The notes under the pieces were generated by a model. The model was not told the DNA's origin. It saw only the letters and a list, made by a program, of their open reading frames with translations, and did no database searches. Positions 51,086 to 63,080 of a stretch of DNA of 64,000 bases are shown here, piece after piece. The DNA lies in assembly GCA_013398295.1 (NCBI GenBank), contig VZSF01003927.1, forward strand, positions 319,943 through 383,942, read 5' to 3'. Both the position numbers and the translations under genes were made by a program. Each line of letters begins with the position of its first letter. Within the stretch, counting starts at the first letter, position 1. The stretch is from Chionis minor. Taxonomy: Eukaryota; Chordata; Aves; Charadriiformes; Chionididae.

Positions 51086-51150
51086 AGGCCTGATCTGGTG
51101 AAGTCAGTGCAAGTCTTTCCACTGACATCAATGGGCAGTGGATCAGGGCT
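51086..51150. repeat. Fold-back relic of an ancient amniote repeat
   Basis: The outer arms AGGCCTGATC (51086-51095) and GATCAGGGCT (51141-51150) are inverted complements at 9 of 10 positions. The inner arms TGAAGTCAGTG (51099-51109) and CACTGACATCA (51120-51130) are complements at 10 of 11. The text resembles the widespread GGCCTGATC...TGACTTCAATGGGA...GGATCAGGGC repeat of reptiles and birds. It would fold into a long imperfect hairpin if transcribed. The family name is not known to me. Confidence 0.55.
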
Positions 51151-53764
51151 CATTTATGCGCTGCTTCTAGTTGTGTTTTCTCCATTCTTTAATTCTGCAG
51201 TGTTTTCATGCTGAGATTTGTTGAAGTTGATAGGGACAATTTTTGATTTTTTTTTTTGTAATTCTACACAAGTGGCAAATTTTGTGTTTATAAGCATCTT
51301 CTAGTCCAGCAAGTTTTACAAGTTGTTCAAAGATCCCATAGAAAGAAACGAATTTGTGCTGAGAGGATATAGATGGACAGGAAAACTATGTAGGAGCAGT
51401 TTTGGCTGAAGACCACCAAAGCCCAGAAACTTCTAATGTAAAAGCTCCTACTGAACTTGAAAGTTTGTTTCAACTTCTGTGTGCAGAAGTCTGCTGTGTG
51501 TCCTTATATATCTTCAGGGCACACACACACCCCCGCCATCCCCTGACCTTGGACTTACCATTAACCCTAACAGTCACTGATTTATTTGACTTTTGCCAAA
51601 CTAAAATTAAAAAAAAAAAAAGGAAAAATATGTGCTTTTCTTACAGATTTTATTTCATAAAAAAGCATGCTTATCTCAGTGTGTGTGTTCTGCCTTTTTA
51701 AAATGAAAATGGCCTACAGCTGGCTAAAGCTACTCATCTTAATTGTCTATTCTGGGGTAATTTTGGATTTAAGCAAGAAAGAGCCTGGGGACTGCCAGTT
51801 TCTCAAGGAGAGGATGGTTGGGTTGTTCCTCTGGAGGATAACTTGTCTGCAGAACTGAAAAAGGGGAGGTGAGGAAAAGGAAGCAGCATCGGGAGCTAGA
51901 GCAAGATATAGGGCAGTTATGGCATCTAGAGTTGCTTAGCCTACCTTTTCTCTCAAATTTGCCAAAATCTTGATAATTCAGTGATTAGAAGAACCTCAGG
52001 AATGACAAAAGGAGGAACTGAGACAGACTTGCTGCTTCTTCACTCATAACAGTGATAGGACAGTGGTGAGCAAAGGTCAGCATGGGTCATCCAGTCTTCC
52101 TGTCAACAACAGCAACCTTTTTCACAGTGAAGTGTTGCTGTGCATCTCATTTTGGTTGTCTCTATAAAAAGAACAAAATACCTCCCCCCGCTGATTCCCC
52201 ATCAGAGTACAGTAATGAAATGCCCAGCTGCAAATGCAGCAAAATCCATTCCAGTTCTGCTCAGTTATTGTCTGTCTCATCTTTAGCAGATGGCTGGACG
52301 ATGATGTCTGCAGCAATAAAAATATTAAAAACAAAACCTGCCAGCTGAATTGGAAAACTGACTATTTTCTATTTTTATAATGTGGTACATGAAGCCATTA
52401 TTTCTGAAGCCAGTAATGGCCATATTCAGCAACAGCCATGTGAGAACAGTTAGTTGCGAGAAGAAGCACTACTGAACTGCTGCATCCCTAGACTTCTGGA
52501 AAGAGAGGCCACCTCACAGCGTATCCGGAGCAGGCAGGAAAAATCTGGCCCCATACTGCTTCCATATGCTGTTCAAAAGAACAGTGCTTGCTGGTACCAG
52601 CAAGAGATGTGTGTCCTCACCGGGCACAACATCTCAGAGGCTTCCTTGGGCACTGCTTGCACAAAGGCACATACATTGCATAGCCAAGCACTGCTTGGCA
52701 CCAGCACCTTCACAGCAAGCGAGGTGTCTTTGAAGCGATTAGGTGCCTTTGAAAGAGCACGGCCTTCCCTTGCATTCCGGGTTCTCCCTTTACTCCATGG
52801 TATATACTATTTTTTCAGCTGTGGGACATAGAAACATAACGTTAAATGTAAGCACAGCTTTTTACAGTTAAATTGTAAAGTGAAATTGCTCAGGTAGACT
52901 TTTTTTGTACTACAGGTTTTATAAAAAACAGGATTATAAAAAAATAGAGGCTAATCTAGGTATGAGCTGAAAGCTGACAGCAAGTGAACAGATGATGCTG
53001 TAAGAATACTCGCTGAATAATGGCCTTAATTATCTTTATACTGGATAGATCTCTAAATGCCAGAAAATCACATGGCACTAATTCATTCACTCATGTGAGC
53101 AACATTGGGATAAAACTGTTCTTTCACTCCTGGCAGGTGAGATTCTATCACTCTGTCATTGAGGTGCATCATCTGGATTGTATTGGCAACTTTTGTGAAT
53201 TTTTAACTTACTCAAAAGATAGATTAAGGCTTTTGAAAAGGACAGGTGATTTTCAGAGCTGTGGGTTAGTAGTGCATTCTTTGAAATACAGTAGAAGATG
53301 CTCATTTTCAGGAATTACCAAGCATCCTTCTTGAACTCAGACTCCACAGTGATACCTTGATTAACTCAGATAATCCTATTGTCAATATCCTGACACTTAG
53401 AGCATCCAAACAGTTGAGCAGATCTGATACATATATTGTAGCAGTAATATTTTTAGTTAAATGGCTGTCCTGATGTTATACTGAAATTTGGGGATTTGCT
53501 TTTTTTTATTAAAGAAATTCACTGTGTTATAAAAACACCAGTTTCGTTCTCTTTATGGAAAGTGCTTGAGGAATCCTACTTCTAGTATCTCAGATCTTAT
53601 GTTTAATCCTAATTAGCATTATATATGTTATCAAAAAGAAAAACCTCTGGACTTTTTCCATCTTTCTAGTCCAAGTTCCATTCAGCAAGGGGACACAAAA
53701 AAGTAAGAAATGTGAAATGTTACCCCATTGCAGTATATTAGGCTCTTAAAATTTGCAGAGCGCT
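51151..53764. other. AT-rich unique DNA with homopolymers, no gene seen
   Basis: Contains a T run near 51247-51258, a short (AC)n at about 51520-51531 and an A run near 51609-51621. A 125-codon plus-strand frame at 52454-52831 has no motif or splice support. No gene or RNA is recognised. Confidence 0.5.
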
Positions 53765-55098
53765 AATCACAGAATCACAGAATCACAAGACGGTAGGGGC
53801 TGGAAGGGACCTTTGGATACCATCTAGTTCAACCCCCCTGCTAAAGCAGGTTCACCTAAAGCAGGTTGGACAGGAACACATCCAGGTGGGTTTTGAATAT
53901 CTCCAGGGAAGGAAACTCCACATCCTCTCTGGGCAGCCTTTTCCAGTGCTCTGCCACCATCAAAGTAAAGAAGTTTTTCCTCATTTTCAGATGGAATTTC
54001 CTGTGTTCCAGTTTGTGCCTGTTGCCCCTTGTCCTGTCACTGGCCACAACTGAAAATAGTCCGGCCCCATCCTCTTGACGCCCACCCTTTAGATATTTAT
54101 AAGCATTGTTGAGATCCTCCCTCAGCCTTCTCTTCCCCAGGCTAAACAGACCCAGGTCTCTCAGCCTTTCCTCATGATCCCTTGATTGTCACTGTAGCTC
54201 TCAGCCGGAGTAGTTCCCTTTCTTGAACTGGGGAGCCCAGAACTGGACACAGTACTCCACATGTGGCCTCACCAGGGGGAGGATGACCTCCCTCGACCTG
54301 CTGGCCACATTCTTTTTAATGCACCCCAGGAGACCATTGACCCTCTTGGTCACAAGGGCACATTGCTGCCTCATGGTCAACTTGTTGTCTAAGCCTTCTG
54401 GTGTGTTGGCCACTCCTTACAGTTTTGCGTCACCAGCAAACTTGCTGAGGGCACACGCTGTCCCCTCATCCAGGTCGTTGATGAGTATGTTCCACAAGAC
54501 TGGAGCCAGGACTGACCCCTGAGGAACACCACTAGTTACAGGCCTACAACTAGACTCTGAGCTGCTGATCACAAGCCTCTGAGCTCTGCCATTCAGACAG
54601 TTCTCAATCCACCTCACTGGCCACTCATCTAACCCACACTTCCTAAGCTTACCTATGAGGATGCTGTGGAAGACAGTGTCAAAAGCCTTGCTGAAGTCAA
54701 GGTAAACAACATCCACTGCTCTCCCCTCATCCACCCAGCCAGTCATGCCATCATAGAAAGCTGTCAGATTGGTCAAGCATGATTTCCCTTTGGTGACTCC
54801 ATGCTGACCATTCCCGATAAACCTCCTTTTCCTCCAGATGCTTGGAGATGATGTGCAGGATGAGTTGTTCCATCACCTTCCCAAGGATGGAGGTGAGGCT
54901 GACTGGCCTGTAGTTTCCTGGATCTTCCTTCTTGCCCTTTTTCAAGACTGGAGTGACATTGGCTTTCCTCCAGTCCTCAGGCACCTCTCCTGTTCTCCAT
55001 GACCTTTCAAAGATGATGGAGAGTGGCTTAGCAATAACATCTGCCAGCTCTCTCAACACTCATGGGTGCATCCCATAAGGGCCCAGACCCAGTAGACC
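53765..55098 (-). mobile_element. CR1 LINE retrotransposon, 5'-truncated and internally deleted, copy C
   Basis: The longest CR1 copy here, about 1.33 kb, in minus orientation. Its 3' end at 53765 shows tandem AATCACAG units (complement of the CTGTGATT tail) and then GGGGCTGGAAGGGACCTTTG. The 5' end is near 55098, where CR1 text stops and AT-rich unique sequence begins. It spans the reverse-transcriptase domain, the C-terminal region and the 3' UTR. Relative to other CR1 copies it lacks about 190 bp just after the catalytic motif, and more near 54175-54215. Confidence 0.95.
53856..55059 (-). pseudogene. CR1 ORF2 reverse transcriptase, broken in several places
   Basis: On the minus strand, in order: fingers/palm text PEDWRKANVTPVLKKGKK and [17 protein letters not shown]; then, in another frame, [13 protein letters not shown] (the first catalytic aspartate motif), [15 protein letters not shown], and FAGDAKL where active copies have the FADD-type motif. 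The usual second aspartate region therefore carries glycine, which would abolish catalysis. A TAA follows at 54417-54419. The text then jumps from NTPEG directly to [13 protein letters not shown] near 54392, an internal deletion of about 60 codons. A further gap and frame change follow before [15 protein letters not shown] and HWKRLPRE. Clearly inactive. Confidence 0.93.
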
Positions 55099-55577
55099 TC
55101 AAAAAATATGTTCCACTTATTAAATGATCCATTTTGTCTATTTTCTTGTTTAAGAAACAACTCAGACTGATACATACCACAATGACCTGATTGTCAAACT
55201 GCGAGTAATTTTTAGAAATCTTTTAGGATTTTTTTTGAAAATTCAGCTCAAGAACATTTTTATGCATCTTATAAAAGTGACAGGAGACAATATTGGACAA
55301 AGTAATCTCCACAGTCCTGAACTCAAACAAGTATAGGATAGAGTACATGCTGATGTGGTATCCTAAATCAAGAGCTTTGAGGTAAGAGAATTTTCTTGTA
55401 AGTTTTAAAGGACTGAATGGGACACTACTGAGAGACAGAATTCTCCCAAACATAGCTGAGCCTGGCACAGAGCCACTCTAAACATCTGGTTGGACAAATG
55501 TTAAAATTTCTAGCTTGCAAGTAATTGACTTTTAAATCAATAGAAATCTTTTATTCATTAGTTTGCCTTCATTTTAG
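55099..55577. other. AT-rich unique DNA next to CR1 copy C
   Basis: No gene or element recognised. It contains only short open frames. Confidence 0.5.
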
Positions 55578-55610
55578 TTTTGTGAAGCTGAAGTATTAGA
55601 ACGTAGTCAG
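55578..55610 (+). other. Possible 33-nt microexon
   Basis: The upstream TTTGCCTTCATTTTAG (55562-55577) is a good acceptor with a pyrimidine tract, and CAG-GTAAGT at 55608-55616 is a consensus donor. The 33 nt between them is a multiple of three and reads FCEAEVLERSQ in the only open frame, which is the frame aligned with both boundaries. Symmetric microexons of this size are typical of neuronal genes. I do not recognise the peptide, no other exon of the same gene is identified, and chance splice-like pairs are common in this much sequence. Confidence 0.18.
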
Positions 55611-56003
55611 GTAAGTTTCTCCTTTGCATGCTTCTACTACAACCACAAAACTGGTCATATTTTGTAAAATGAAGCTTAATACTTGATACCAATTTTTCAG
55701 TTCAAAATTCCTACGTATTTTTCCATCATTAATTATAACAGGTTGTATTCATTAGCTACAGCCATTTCCCATAAAGGAAAAGAACTGAACTGGCAATCTC
55801 TAATGCATTGTAGGATGGAGTTTCCAGTGCATTTTCAACGATCACACATGATGCACAACCTATTTCCCCCTGACATCTTGTAGCAAGGAGACATACTGGA
55901 CTGGTGCATGCTTCCTATACTACCTCTGAGGGGAGCCATTATCCAACAGTTCTGATTAATGCCAAGGAAACCATATATCTTTGCAATTCTTACACGATTA
56001 CAT
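55611..56003. other. AT-rich unique DNA, no gene seen
   Basis: Short frames only. Nothing is recognised. Confidence 0.5.
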
Positions 56004-56050
56004 GGGCCCGATTCTACTCCTTTTTAAGTGATGTGAATCAGAAATAGTCT
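56004..56050 (+). repeat. Fragment of an ancient amniote repeat
   Basis: GGGCCCGATTCTACTCC (56004-56020) followed by AAGTGATGTGAATCAGAAAT (56026-56045) closely follows, from memory, the GGCCCGATTCTGCTC...TTACACCGGTGTAAATCAGGA start of a repeat abundant in turtles and other sauropsids. Only this part is recognisable. The family name is not known to me. Confidence 0.45.
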
Positions 56051-59000
56051 GTGGTTGTATAGTCTGCATGGCACGTTTCAATAGAACAGGCATAAAATAC
56101 AATGAAAATCTTTGCAGTACAATCTGGTGTTTTCAGTTTGGTACAAGGATGAGAAAGATTAAAGTGAAACTGCACAGAAGAAGCATTTTTCAGTTCTTTT
56201 TCATTTTAATATCCGGTTATGTGTGATTAGGTAAAGTTTATTCAGGAGAGAAGACATTCTCTACTCCAAAGTTTCACCATACATAACTATATTAATATAT
56301 AATATTAATATTGATTTCAACATCTGTTTTAATGGTACCTTATCCATTTATCTGAAGATGCGGGCACGTTCTGCAATTTGAAATTTCATTTTCAGCTGAA
56401 ATCCTGAGTGACAAGCATAATTTTTAAGAGCATAATTTCATTTGGAAAGATGGAGGGAAGGTGTAGAAGGAGGTGGAGAAAGAGATATAACAATTCAATG
56501 AACAGATGGGGGAATGGTATATAATCATTATTGGTATGTTATGGCTGGTGTCGGCAAAGAAAATATCCAAGGACTTCATGCATTTTGCCTTACTCTCTAG
56601 CCTAATGGAATTTGGTTTGCAAGTGTTCTTAAGTGTTGAATTGTCCTGAAATACTCTTAGGAATATAGCTTATTTTTTGAGGAGGCCAGCAGGAATAGGA
56701 TTGAGAAAATTTCATTTTTAATTACAGTGCTCTGAGAAGCAATGTCTAAAAAACTCTGCAAGGAGTGGATAAATGATGTAGTTCAAGGCTGCACTGTGTG
56801 TAAGAGATTAGTGAAAGCTTTTCCTGTGCTTTGAATATGTGCTATTCCATGGGATATTTACTGTAAATATGAAATAATTAGGTTTCATTGGTTGCAGAGA
56901 AGACTAGAGTGTATAAGACGTAAAAAAAAAAATCCTTAAAACTGGATAACTTCATATATTTGAAATACACCAGTGTTTTTCATGATCTTTTCTACTTAAT
57001 CTGTATTTGTTGATGTTTTTATTTTACACCTCCTAGAAGGCAAATGACTGAAAAGGTAACTTTGAACAAACCTCAGGGTTTGCTGCTCTTCCAGCGGGTC
57101 AAAAATAAGTCAAAGTTATTCCACCTTCACTGTGTAGATCCTGCTGACTCTTAACCAGGCTCAATAATGTGTGTGACAATGGCAAGAAGTGCTTGCTGAG
57201 ATCCTACTGTCATCTTTAGCTTACGCTAAAATTAAGGAAAAAGTCAGGACAAGGACAAAAATATGAATGGAGTAGTTGGTGTAGGTGCTACTTCTTTTTT
57301 CTCATAAATGTTTTTTTCATCTTAGTGGTGAATTGTCAAGACAACAAAGGTAATGGTGCCCTTTCATGTCCCTCATCTCCTTATTTCAGATGTTCAGAGC
57401 AGATCCCAGGCTTCCTATGGGTTCTAGCTCTTGCTTTCTATTCTCAGACTCTTAACGATGGTGCAAATTGTGGGTTTTTGTGAGGAACAGAGGCACTTGA
57501 GGACTGGAATTTGGACTGAGACCACTGCTAGATCATTTCACAAAGACTTCCAAAAAAATAGAATCCCCAAAACCCAATCATATGATAACTTCTGGCTGAA
57601 CCCCTGCCCAACTTGAACTGAAGTCAAATATTGCTTTAGCTAAACTAAGTCTCCCTTGGCCTTGGCTTTCAAATAGAGCAGTTGTTATTTTTATTTTGTT
57701 TTTTTGCTATTAAATGAACAAATCTGCTTGGGTTGTCCTTAAACCTTCATGCACTTATTCACTCCAAAGTAATAGTACATGACTTAGACAAATGATTTGA
57801 ATTACTGATTCCATGGCCGGAGAGAATGAGTAAGATGTGCACTCTGTCCCTTGGCTATCATACAGTGCTTTACCATATCTCCATTAACATCCCAGTGAAC
57901 GTGTTCATTACTGCTCTGGATTCTCTCTTTAATAAACTGTATGAAACTCTCTGGAAAAACAAATGAGTAGTTTGGCTTATCTGTTTTTATCTTGGCACAA
58001 TAAGCCATTTTTTCTAATCAGCTGATTTGAAGTGAAATGGGGTAACAAGTTTCACTTGAATTGCATTGAAGTGCCTCCTGCTTACAACTGTACAGCTCTT
58101 TGCTGACAGCTCACACAGTCAAAATTTGGGAAAGGTTTGCATGGCCCAGTACCAAAATAACATATTACAGTAGTTTTTTTGAGTGCTTGAAAGGCATAGC
58201 GATGACCTAAGACTAGCTTTTAGTCCAAACTTAAAGATATGTTCCAATATATTCCAGTCAATCCTTACCTTGGGATTTAGGGTGAAAGGCAGGGATTCAA
58301 AATCTCCTTTTACTTATGAGCATTGTGTGGGAGAGCTGCAGAGTTTTGAGCAGAATAACTTCCAAGTCTATAGGGACAAACGTGCCATGTGGTTCTGGGA
58401 CAATCCTGATAGTTTTCTCAGAGAACTGTTTCTACACCCACAAATCCATACATTTCTTCACAGTCACCTTGCCATGAGACATATCAGGGAGAGAGGCTAA
58501 CTATCAAAAGACCTAAAAATTTAACCTGCACTAAAATAGATATATGTCAGCATTAAATTCCAGCCAAAATATATTGGCATTTATCAAAGTTGGAGAGGAA
58601 GACACTGCACTTCAGATTAGAAACAATTTTTTTGGGGAATGATGAAGACCTTACCGTAATCGCAAGGGACATGCCCACAAATTGCCTAACAAAGCTCTTA
58701 TTATTCCTCTTCTGTTCCTTTTCATGGCATGGAAATCGAGCTTGAGATGCTCTTGTAATTCTTAAATGTTGAGATAGCCAACAGAAAGACTTGGCCTCCA
58801 ATTCAGAGTGGGACAGGTGGTATGGATTTATTTGGTTCCTATTGAAGAGTGCTTCCAGCAGCTGCTGAAATGGAAAGCAAACAAATGAAGCTTGAAATGG
58901 AGGAACAGCTTAAGCCCAAATTTGTAACCATTGAATTTTCATTTCTTTTCCTTGCTAAATCAAAGATGTATCTTGCCAGCTTTTCAAAAGTGTTTCGTAT

Positions 59001-60064
59001 AAACATGGAACATATGTATCTGCTGATTCAGGTCATAAATTGTAAATACCCCACGCCATGAAACAAAACGAGGCAGTAACATTTACAGTGTTGCCTAACA
59101 AAGCACTATTCCACTTTTAAGAGAGAAAAAGGATGGGGGCAAAATCTGAATGGACACATCCTGAGCAAGCCAAATAGTTTTCTATCAAATTGGGCAGATA
59201 TAAACTATCTTGTGCATTGTTGAGCTTCACCTACTGGCACATTTATTCCTTAGTACAGGTACATAAAGGCCTCTATTAAACTAACCTGCTGAAAGCGTTA
59301 CAGTTTCCCAGCTATTGTTTCCTCCTCCCTCTCATTCCTCCTGTTCGTTTATCTTCATGCTTTTCTACTTGATCATTAAAAACAAAGGACAAGAAATGAA
59401 AATAGCAAAAGAAAATGGGAGGAGGAAGGAAGAAAGGCAAGAAGAATAAAATGCAATAACTTTTAAATCAAAACCTGAAAAGTATTTGGTTTCATTACCT
59501 TAAGGTTTTTCAAATTTCTCATTGAGATGTTAAAAAATGTAGAGTAAACATGAAGTTTTTTGAATTTTTCTTGAAACATACTTGCCATTTTTCACCCAGC
59601 ACTGCTGCCAACTTTCTGACTGTGTAGTACAAACAGCTTTTCAGCTACTCCTACAATGGTGCATTCAGAAAAAGATGCATGTGCTGATGGCACCTGCACA
59701 GCCACTCATTTATGGCAGTCAAGGAGCAAGTGAACATGCCAATCAGATAATATATGCAGGTTGGATAACTATATATCTACCTACCTGCCTGTGTGTGGTA
59801 CTGTAGCTGAGTGAAGGCAGTGGGGTTACATGGAGGCTGATGTGTTCTCCAGGGTACACCCATTTTGTCCAGAGCAGGAAATTATTTCTAGAATAGTAAT
59901 GTATAATTTAGATTATCAGTATAGTATAAAATAACTTGCTAACATTCTGAGCTGCAGATCCAAAAAAAGAAAAGTTCGTCTGAACCAATGTTTCTCAGCA
60001 TCAAGTCTATCTCACTCTTTTTCTTGTAATATAAATATATGAAAATCTTTTAATATATATAGTT
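56051..60064. other. AT-rich unique DNA, no gene seen
   Basis: Includes AT palindromic text around 56281-56320 and an A run near 56923-56932. Open frames do not exceed about 105 codons (58183-58500, plus strand) and show no motif. No mobile element or RNA gene is recognised. Confidence 0.5.
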
Positions 60065-60145
60065 ATTTGCTTGCATTAAAAATTAGTGTGTGTGTGTATG
60101 TATATCACATCTATATGTGTGTATGGTAAGTATATTTCTTTAATG
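60065..60145. repeat. TG/TA-rich microsatellite
   Basis: Short (TG)n run near 60088-60098, then TATGTATAT and TATATGTGTGTATG words. A degraded dinucleotide repeat. Confidence 0.65.
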
Positions 60146-60445
60146 CACGCAGATGACTACAAAGAGAATGTTAATCTCTGATACTGAAAATATTAAGGCC
60201 TAAGGGATATTGGCTAGACGTGCTATTAGAGCTGTGAAATAATTCTTGCCACTAGTATTTGTAATGAAGACCATCTGCAAATAGCTTTATTTTTGGTTCC
60301 AAAAAAGAATTCAAATTGCTTTTAATCCTGCTGAACTTTTGAGGGATTAGCTATTATGTTCTCATTACTCCTTTCACTGACAAATGACTTTCGGGAGCAA
60401 CTCCATCATTGAATCAGTTCACCAAGAAGAATATTCCACTTCATA

Positions 60446-60530
60446 GGTGAAAAAAACACACACCCCCCCAAAAAAGCCCAAACACAAAAACAAACCACAA
60501 AACTCCCAAAATCAAACCAACCTCCTACAT
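60446..60530 (+). repeat. A/C-rich low-complexity tract
   Basis: The plus strand is almost wholly A and C from about 60448 to 60520, with runs of A, CACACACC and CCCAAAC words. Similar but shorter A/C tracts occur at 60797-60822 (ACCAA units), 61256-61285 and 9441-9490. The 68-codon frame through it reflects the composition only. Confidence 0.75.
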
Positions 60531-61340
60531 CACTATAAATTCAGCTTTAAATTGTCTGATTTTATTTGGTGTGCTGTTTTAGCTAATAATGATAATTTAC
60601 ACAGTGTAGGCTTCTGGATGGAATATTTTACCAGTTTTTTCACACTCATTTAAAAAAATACTGAAAGAATCCAAAAAATAGTTGTGGTGTTTCTGATTGA
60701 TTCACTATTACCTTTTAGGAATTTATTTAATGATTTGCATTTTGTTTGAAGAAAATGTAAGTTAAATTAGCAAATAAGTGTATGACGCATATGGAAAAAA
60801 ACCAAACCAAACCAAAACAAAATGTCAAAGAGTTTGCATGCATTTTCGTTCAGAATTTAAGGAAACCTAACTTACTCTTTGACTAAAGTGCCTTCTGGAT
60901 TCTCCAGAACTGTTTTCTTTGTAGTAGACTACATGTATTGATTCACTGTAAGCAAAGGAAATGTGGCATTGCGATAGAGTGTATATGAAATGCAAGAGTA
61001 TCAACTGACAGCACATTTGGCTTTTGCTGTTTGACTAACCTTCCATGTTCTCAATTCTGTGTCACTGAAATAGGAAATATAGAAATATATACCCAGAGGT
61101 ACAATGCTCCTTCATTCAGTTTGTGCCCATTTTCAGGCAGGAGGTCTGACTAAATTGTTATTATAGTCCCTTTTGGATTAAGATCCAGGAATTTTAGCTG
61201 CCAGCACTAAAATATTATTTATAGTCTTAAAGTGGGTTTCTAATTAATTCAGCATTTAAAAAAACCCCAAAAAACAACAAAACAGAGCCTTGGTATTTTT
61301 CTATGTAGGGCAATGTTGTCATCTGATGGAAAATGGAATA
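60531..61340. other. AT-rich unique DNA, no gene seen
   Basis: Contains the ACCAA-rich tract at 60797-60822 and an A/C run at 61256-61285. No gene is recognised. Confidence 0.5.
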
Positions 61341-61376
61341 CCCCACTGAAGTCAAAATGAAGTTACAATGATGTAC
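61341..61376 (+). repeat. Fragment of an ancient amniote repeat
   Basis: CCCCACTGAAGTCAAAATGA (61341-61360) followed by AGTTACAATGATGTA resembles, from memory, CTCCACTGAAGTCAATGGAGTTACACCGATGTA, the centre of the same old sauropsid repeat as the fragment at 56004. It is short and diverged, so confidence is limited. Confidence 0.4.
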
Positions 61377-61679
61377 TCGAGTTGAAAATTTTTTTACAAG
61401 ATTGAACATTCAAAAATCAATATTTCTTCTAGCCATTACTGCAATCTCCTGGTAGGGTGTTCCTGATAATTATCCCAATAAGGGCAACAGAGAATGGAGA
61501 AACACTCAGTTTTAATCTACCTTGCAGATCCATAAATCATCTCTGCAGTTTTCCAAGGGTGTCTATGCCACAATCATTCAGATGGCATCTACTCTACATC
61601 TCTCTTCTGTCCTTCCTCCTCTCATTCACGCAGCAAGAGATTTCTAATAACAGCCCTGCCTGACTTAGCTGCATCACTG
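61377..61679. other. AT-rich unique DNA, no gene seen
   Basis: Nothing recognisable. Confidence 0.45.
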
Positions 61680-63080
61680 ATGCCGTGCCACTCACCATGC
61701 TCTCTCCCTGGAGGGAGCCAGGGGCTTGGTCCAGAAATCCTGGAGATCAGCAGTGTGGCGTGGCGTGGTTCAGCCCGCTGGGAAGCTGGGAGGAGCATGC
61801 AGTGTGCACGCCTGTGTCAGAATGTGGGAGCCGGGTTTCTCCCCAGGGCACTGTGCTGGGAGACAAAACACAAGTCGAGAGCAGACACATATTTCCTGTA
61901 AGAATCAGAAGAAAAATGCAGTGAGAGGTGAAGTAAGTACCTTTGCTTCCCTCAGCCACACCATTTGTTTGCAGAGACCAAACCCTTAGTGCCAGCCCCT
62001 GAAGACAAACATTTGCGGGTCCATGGCTGCCTAGAGAAGCCTCCCGTCACATCAGACCGAGGACGTGCCCAACAGCCCTGCGACATTTGAGGACACAAAC
62101 CAAAGCACGCCGCTCAGCAACAGAGCAGCTATGTGTGTCTGAACGGCTTCCCCTGGCTTTGTTAGCCGCTTCCTGGCCTGCAAGAGGGATGCATCTGTGG
62201 GCTTACGTGGGTTTATTTGCCATGGGGTTCCCCTGCCCCATCCTAGCATTGCAGCTCGGTGCTGCAGGCAGAGAGAGGGCGCTGGGAATTCCCACGCAGC
62301 GCTGGGAATCCTTTCTAACCAGTAGGGACTAGCCCTGTTACTGCTGCAACTGGTGCCGTGGCCTCTGTATTTCCCCGGGCTGTGCGCAGGCTGGCACATG
62401 TGGCTGTGTTGGGTAACTGCTGAAAAAATAACATTAGGTGAATGTGTGTACCAGGTGCAGGGCAGCAAGACATAGGGTGATTGGTGCCTGCTGTACTGGG
62501 TTTCGTACGTGATTGTTTGCTAGGCACATGTAGGGCATCGGACAACTTCGAACTTGGTATTTCATCAGCAGTGGTGGAGCAGAGTCTTCAAGTAAGGGTG
62601 AGAATTCAGAGATTAGAGGAAGCGAGGAGGGATATATTGCTTTTTTAACACAAAGAGCAGGCCTGCCGCTGCTCTGGAGCTTTCCGCTCTCTTTGTAGGT
62701 TGGAGAGCCTCCAGTCCCTTCGGGGCTTTCTCCAGACGCAGGGCTGGTGCGGGAGCTCATGCCCTGGCAGGAAGGGTGCATGCTGTGCCCACCGAGGATG
62801 AGGCATGCGTCTGCCAGGGCTTTTTTGAACAGGATGCGAGAGCATGGAAATTACTGGACACAGCGGTGCAGGGTCTGTCCTCTGTCTTATGGGATATGCA
62901 CTGGCAGACCAGGAAAATTCCTGGGGATCATCCATACTGGTGAGCATACAGAAAAAGAAGTTTCCTGCCTGGCATTTCAGCTAGGGCATGGCACTGTGTG
63001 CAGAAAGAACCGGACACTGTGTGCATTGTCAGAGAATTTGGCCTCAGGGGAGATAACTGCGATGCTATGACAGGACACTG
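61680..63080. other. Extended GC-richer block with many overlapping frames, no supported gene
   Basis: For about 1.4 kb GC and CpG rise above the window average, and frames of 66-138 codons are open on both strands, including minus-strand frames at 62052-62468 (138 codons) and 62434-62781 (115 codons). I recognise no domain, no signal peptide and no splice-bounded exon. The pattern could be an isochore-like shift near a gene, an untranslated exon, or old GC-rich insertion material. Confidence 0.3.

Noticed and set aside
52454..52831. 125-codon plus-strand open frame as a gene
   Set aside because: No domain, no good initiation or splice context. The length is within chance range for this composition.
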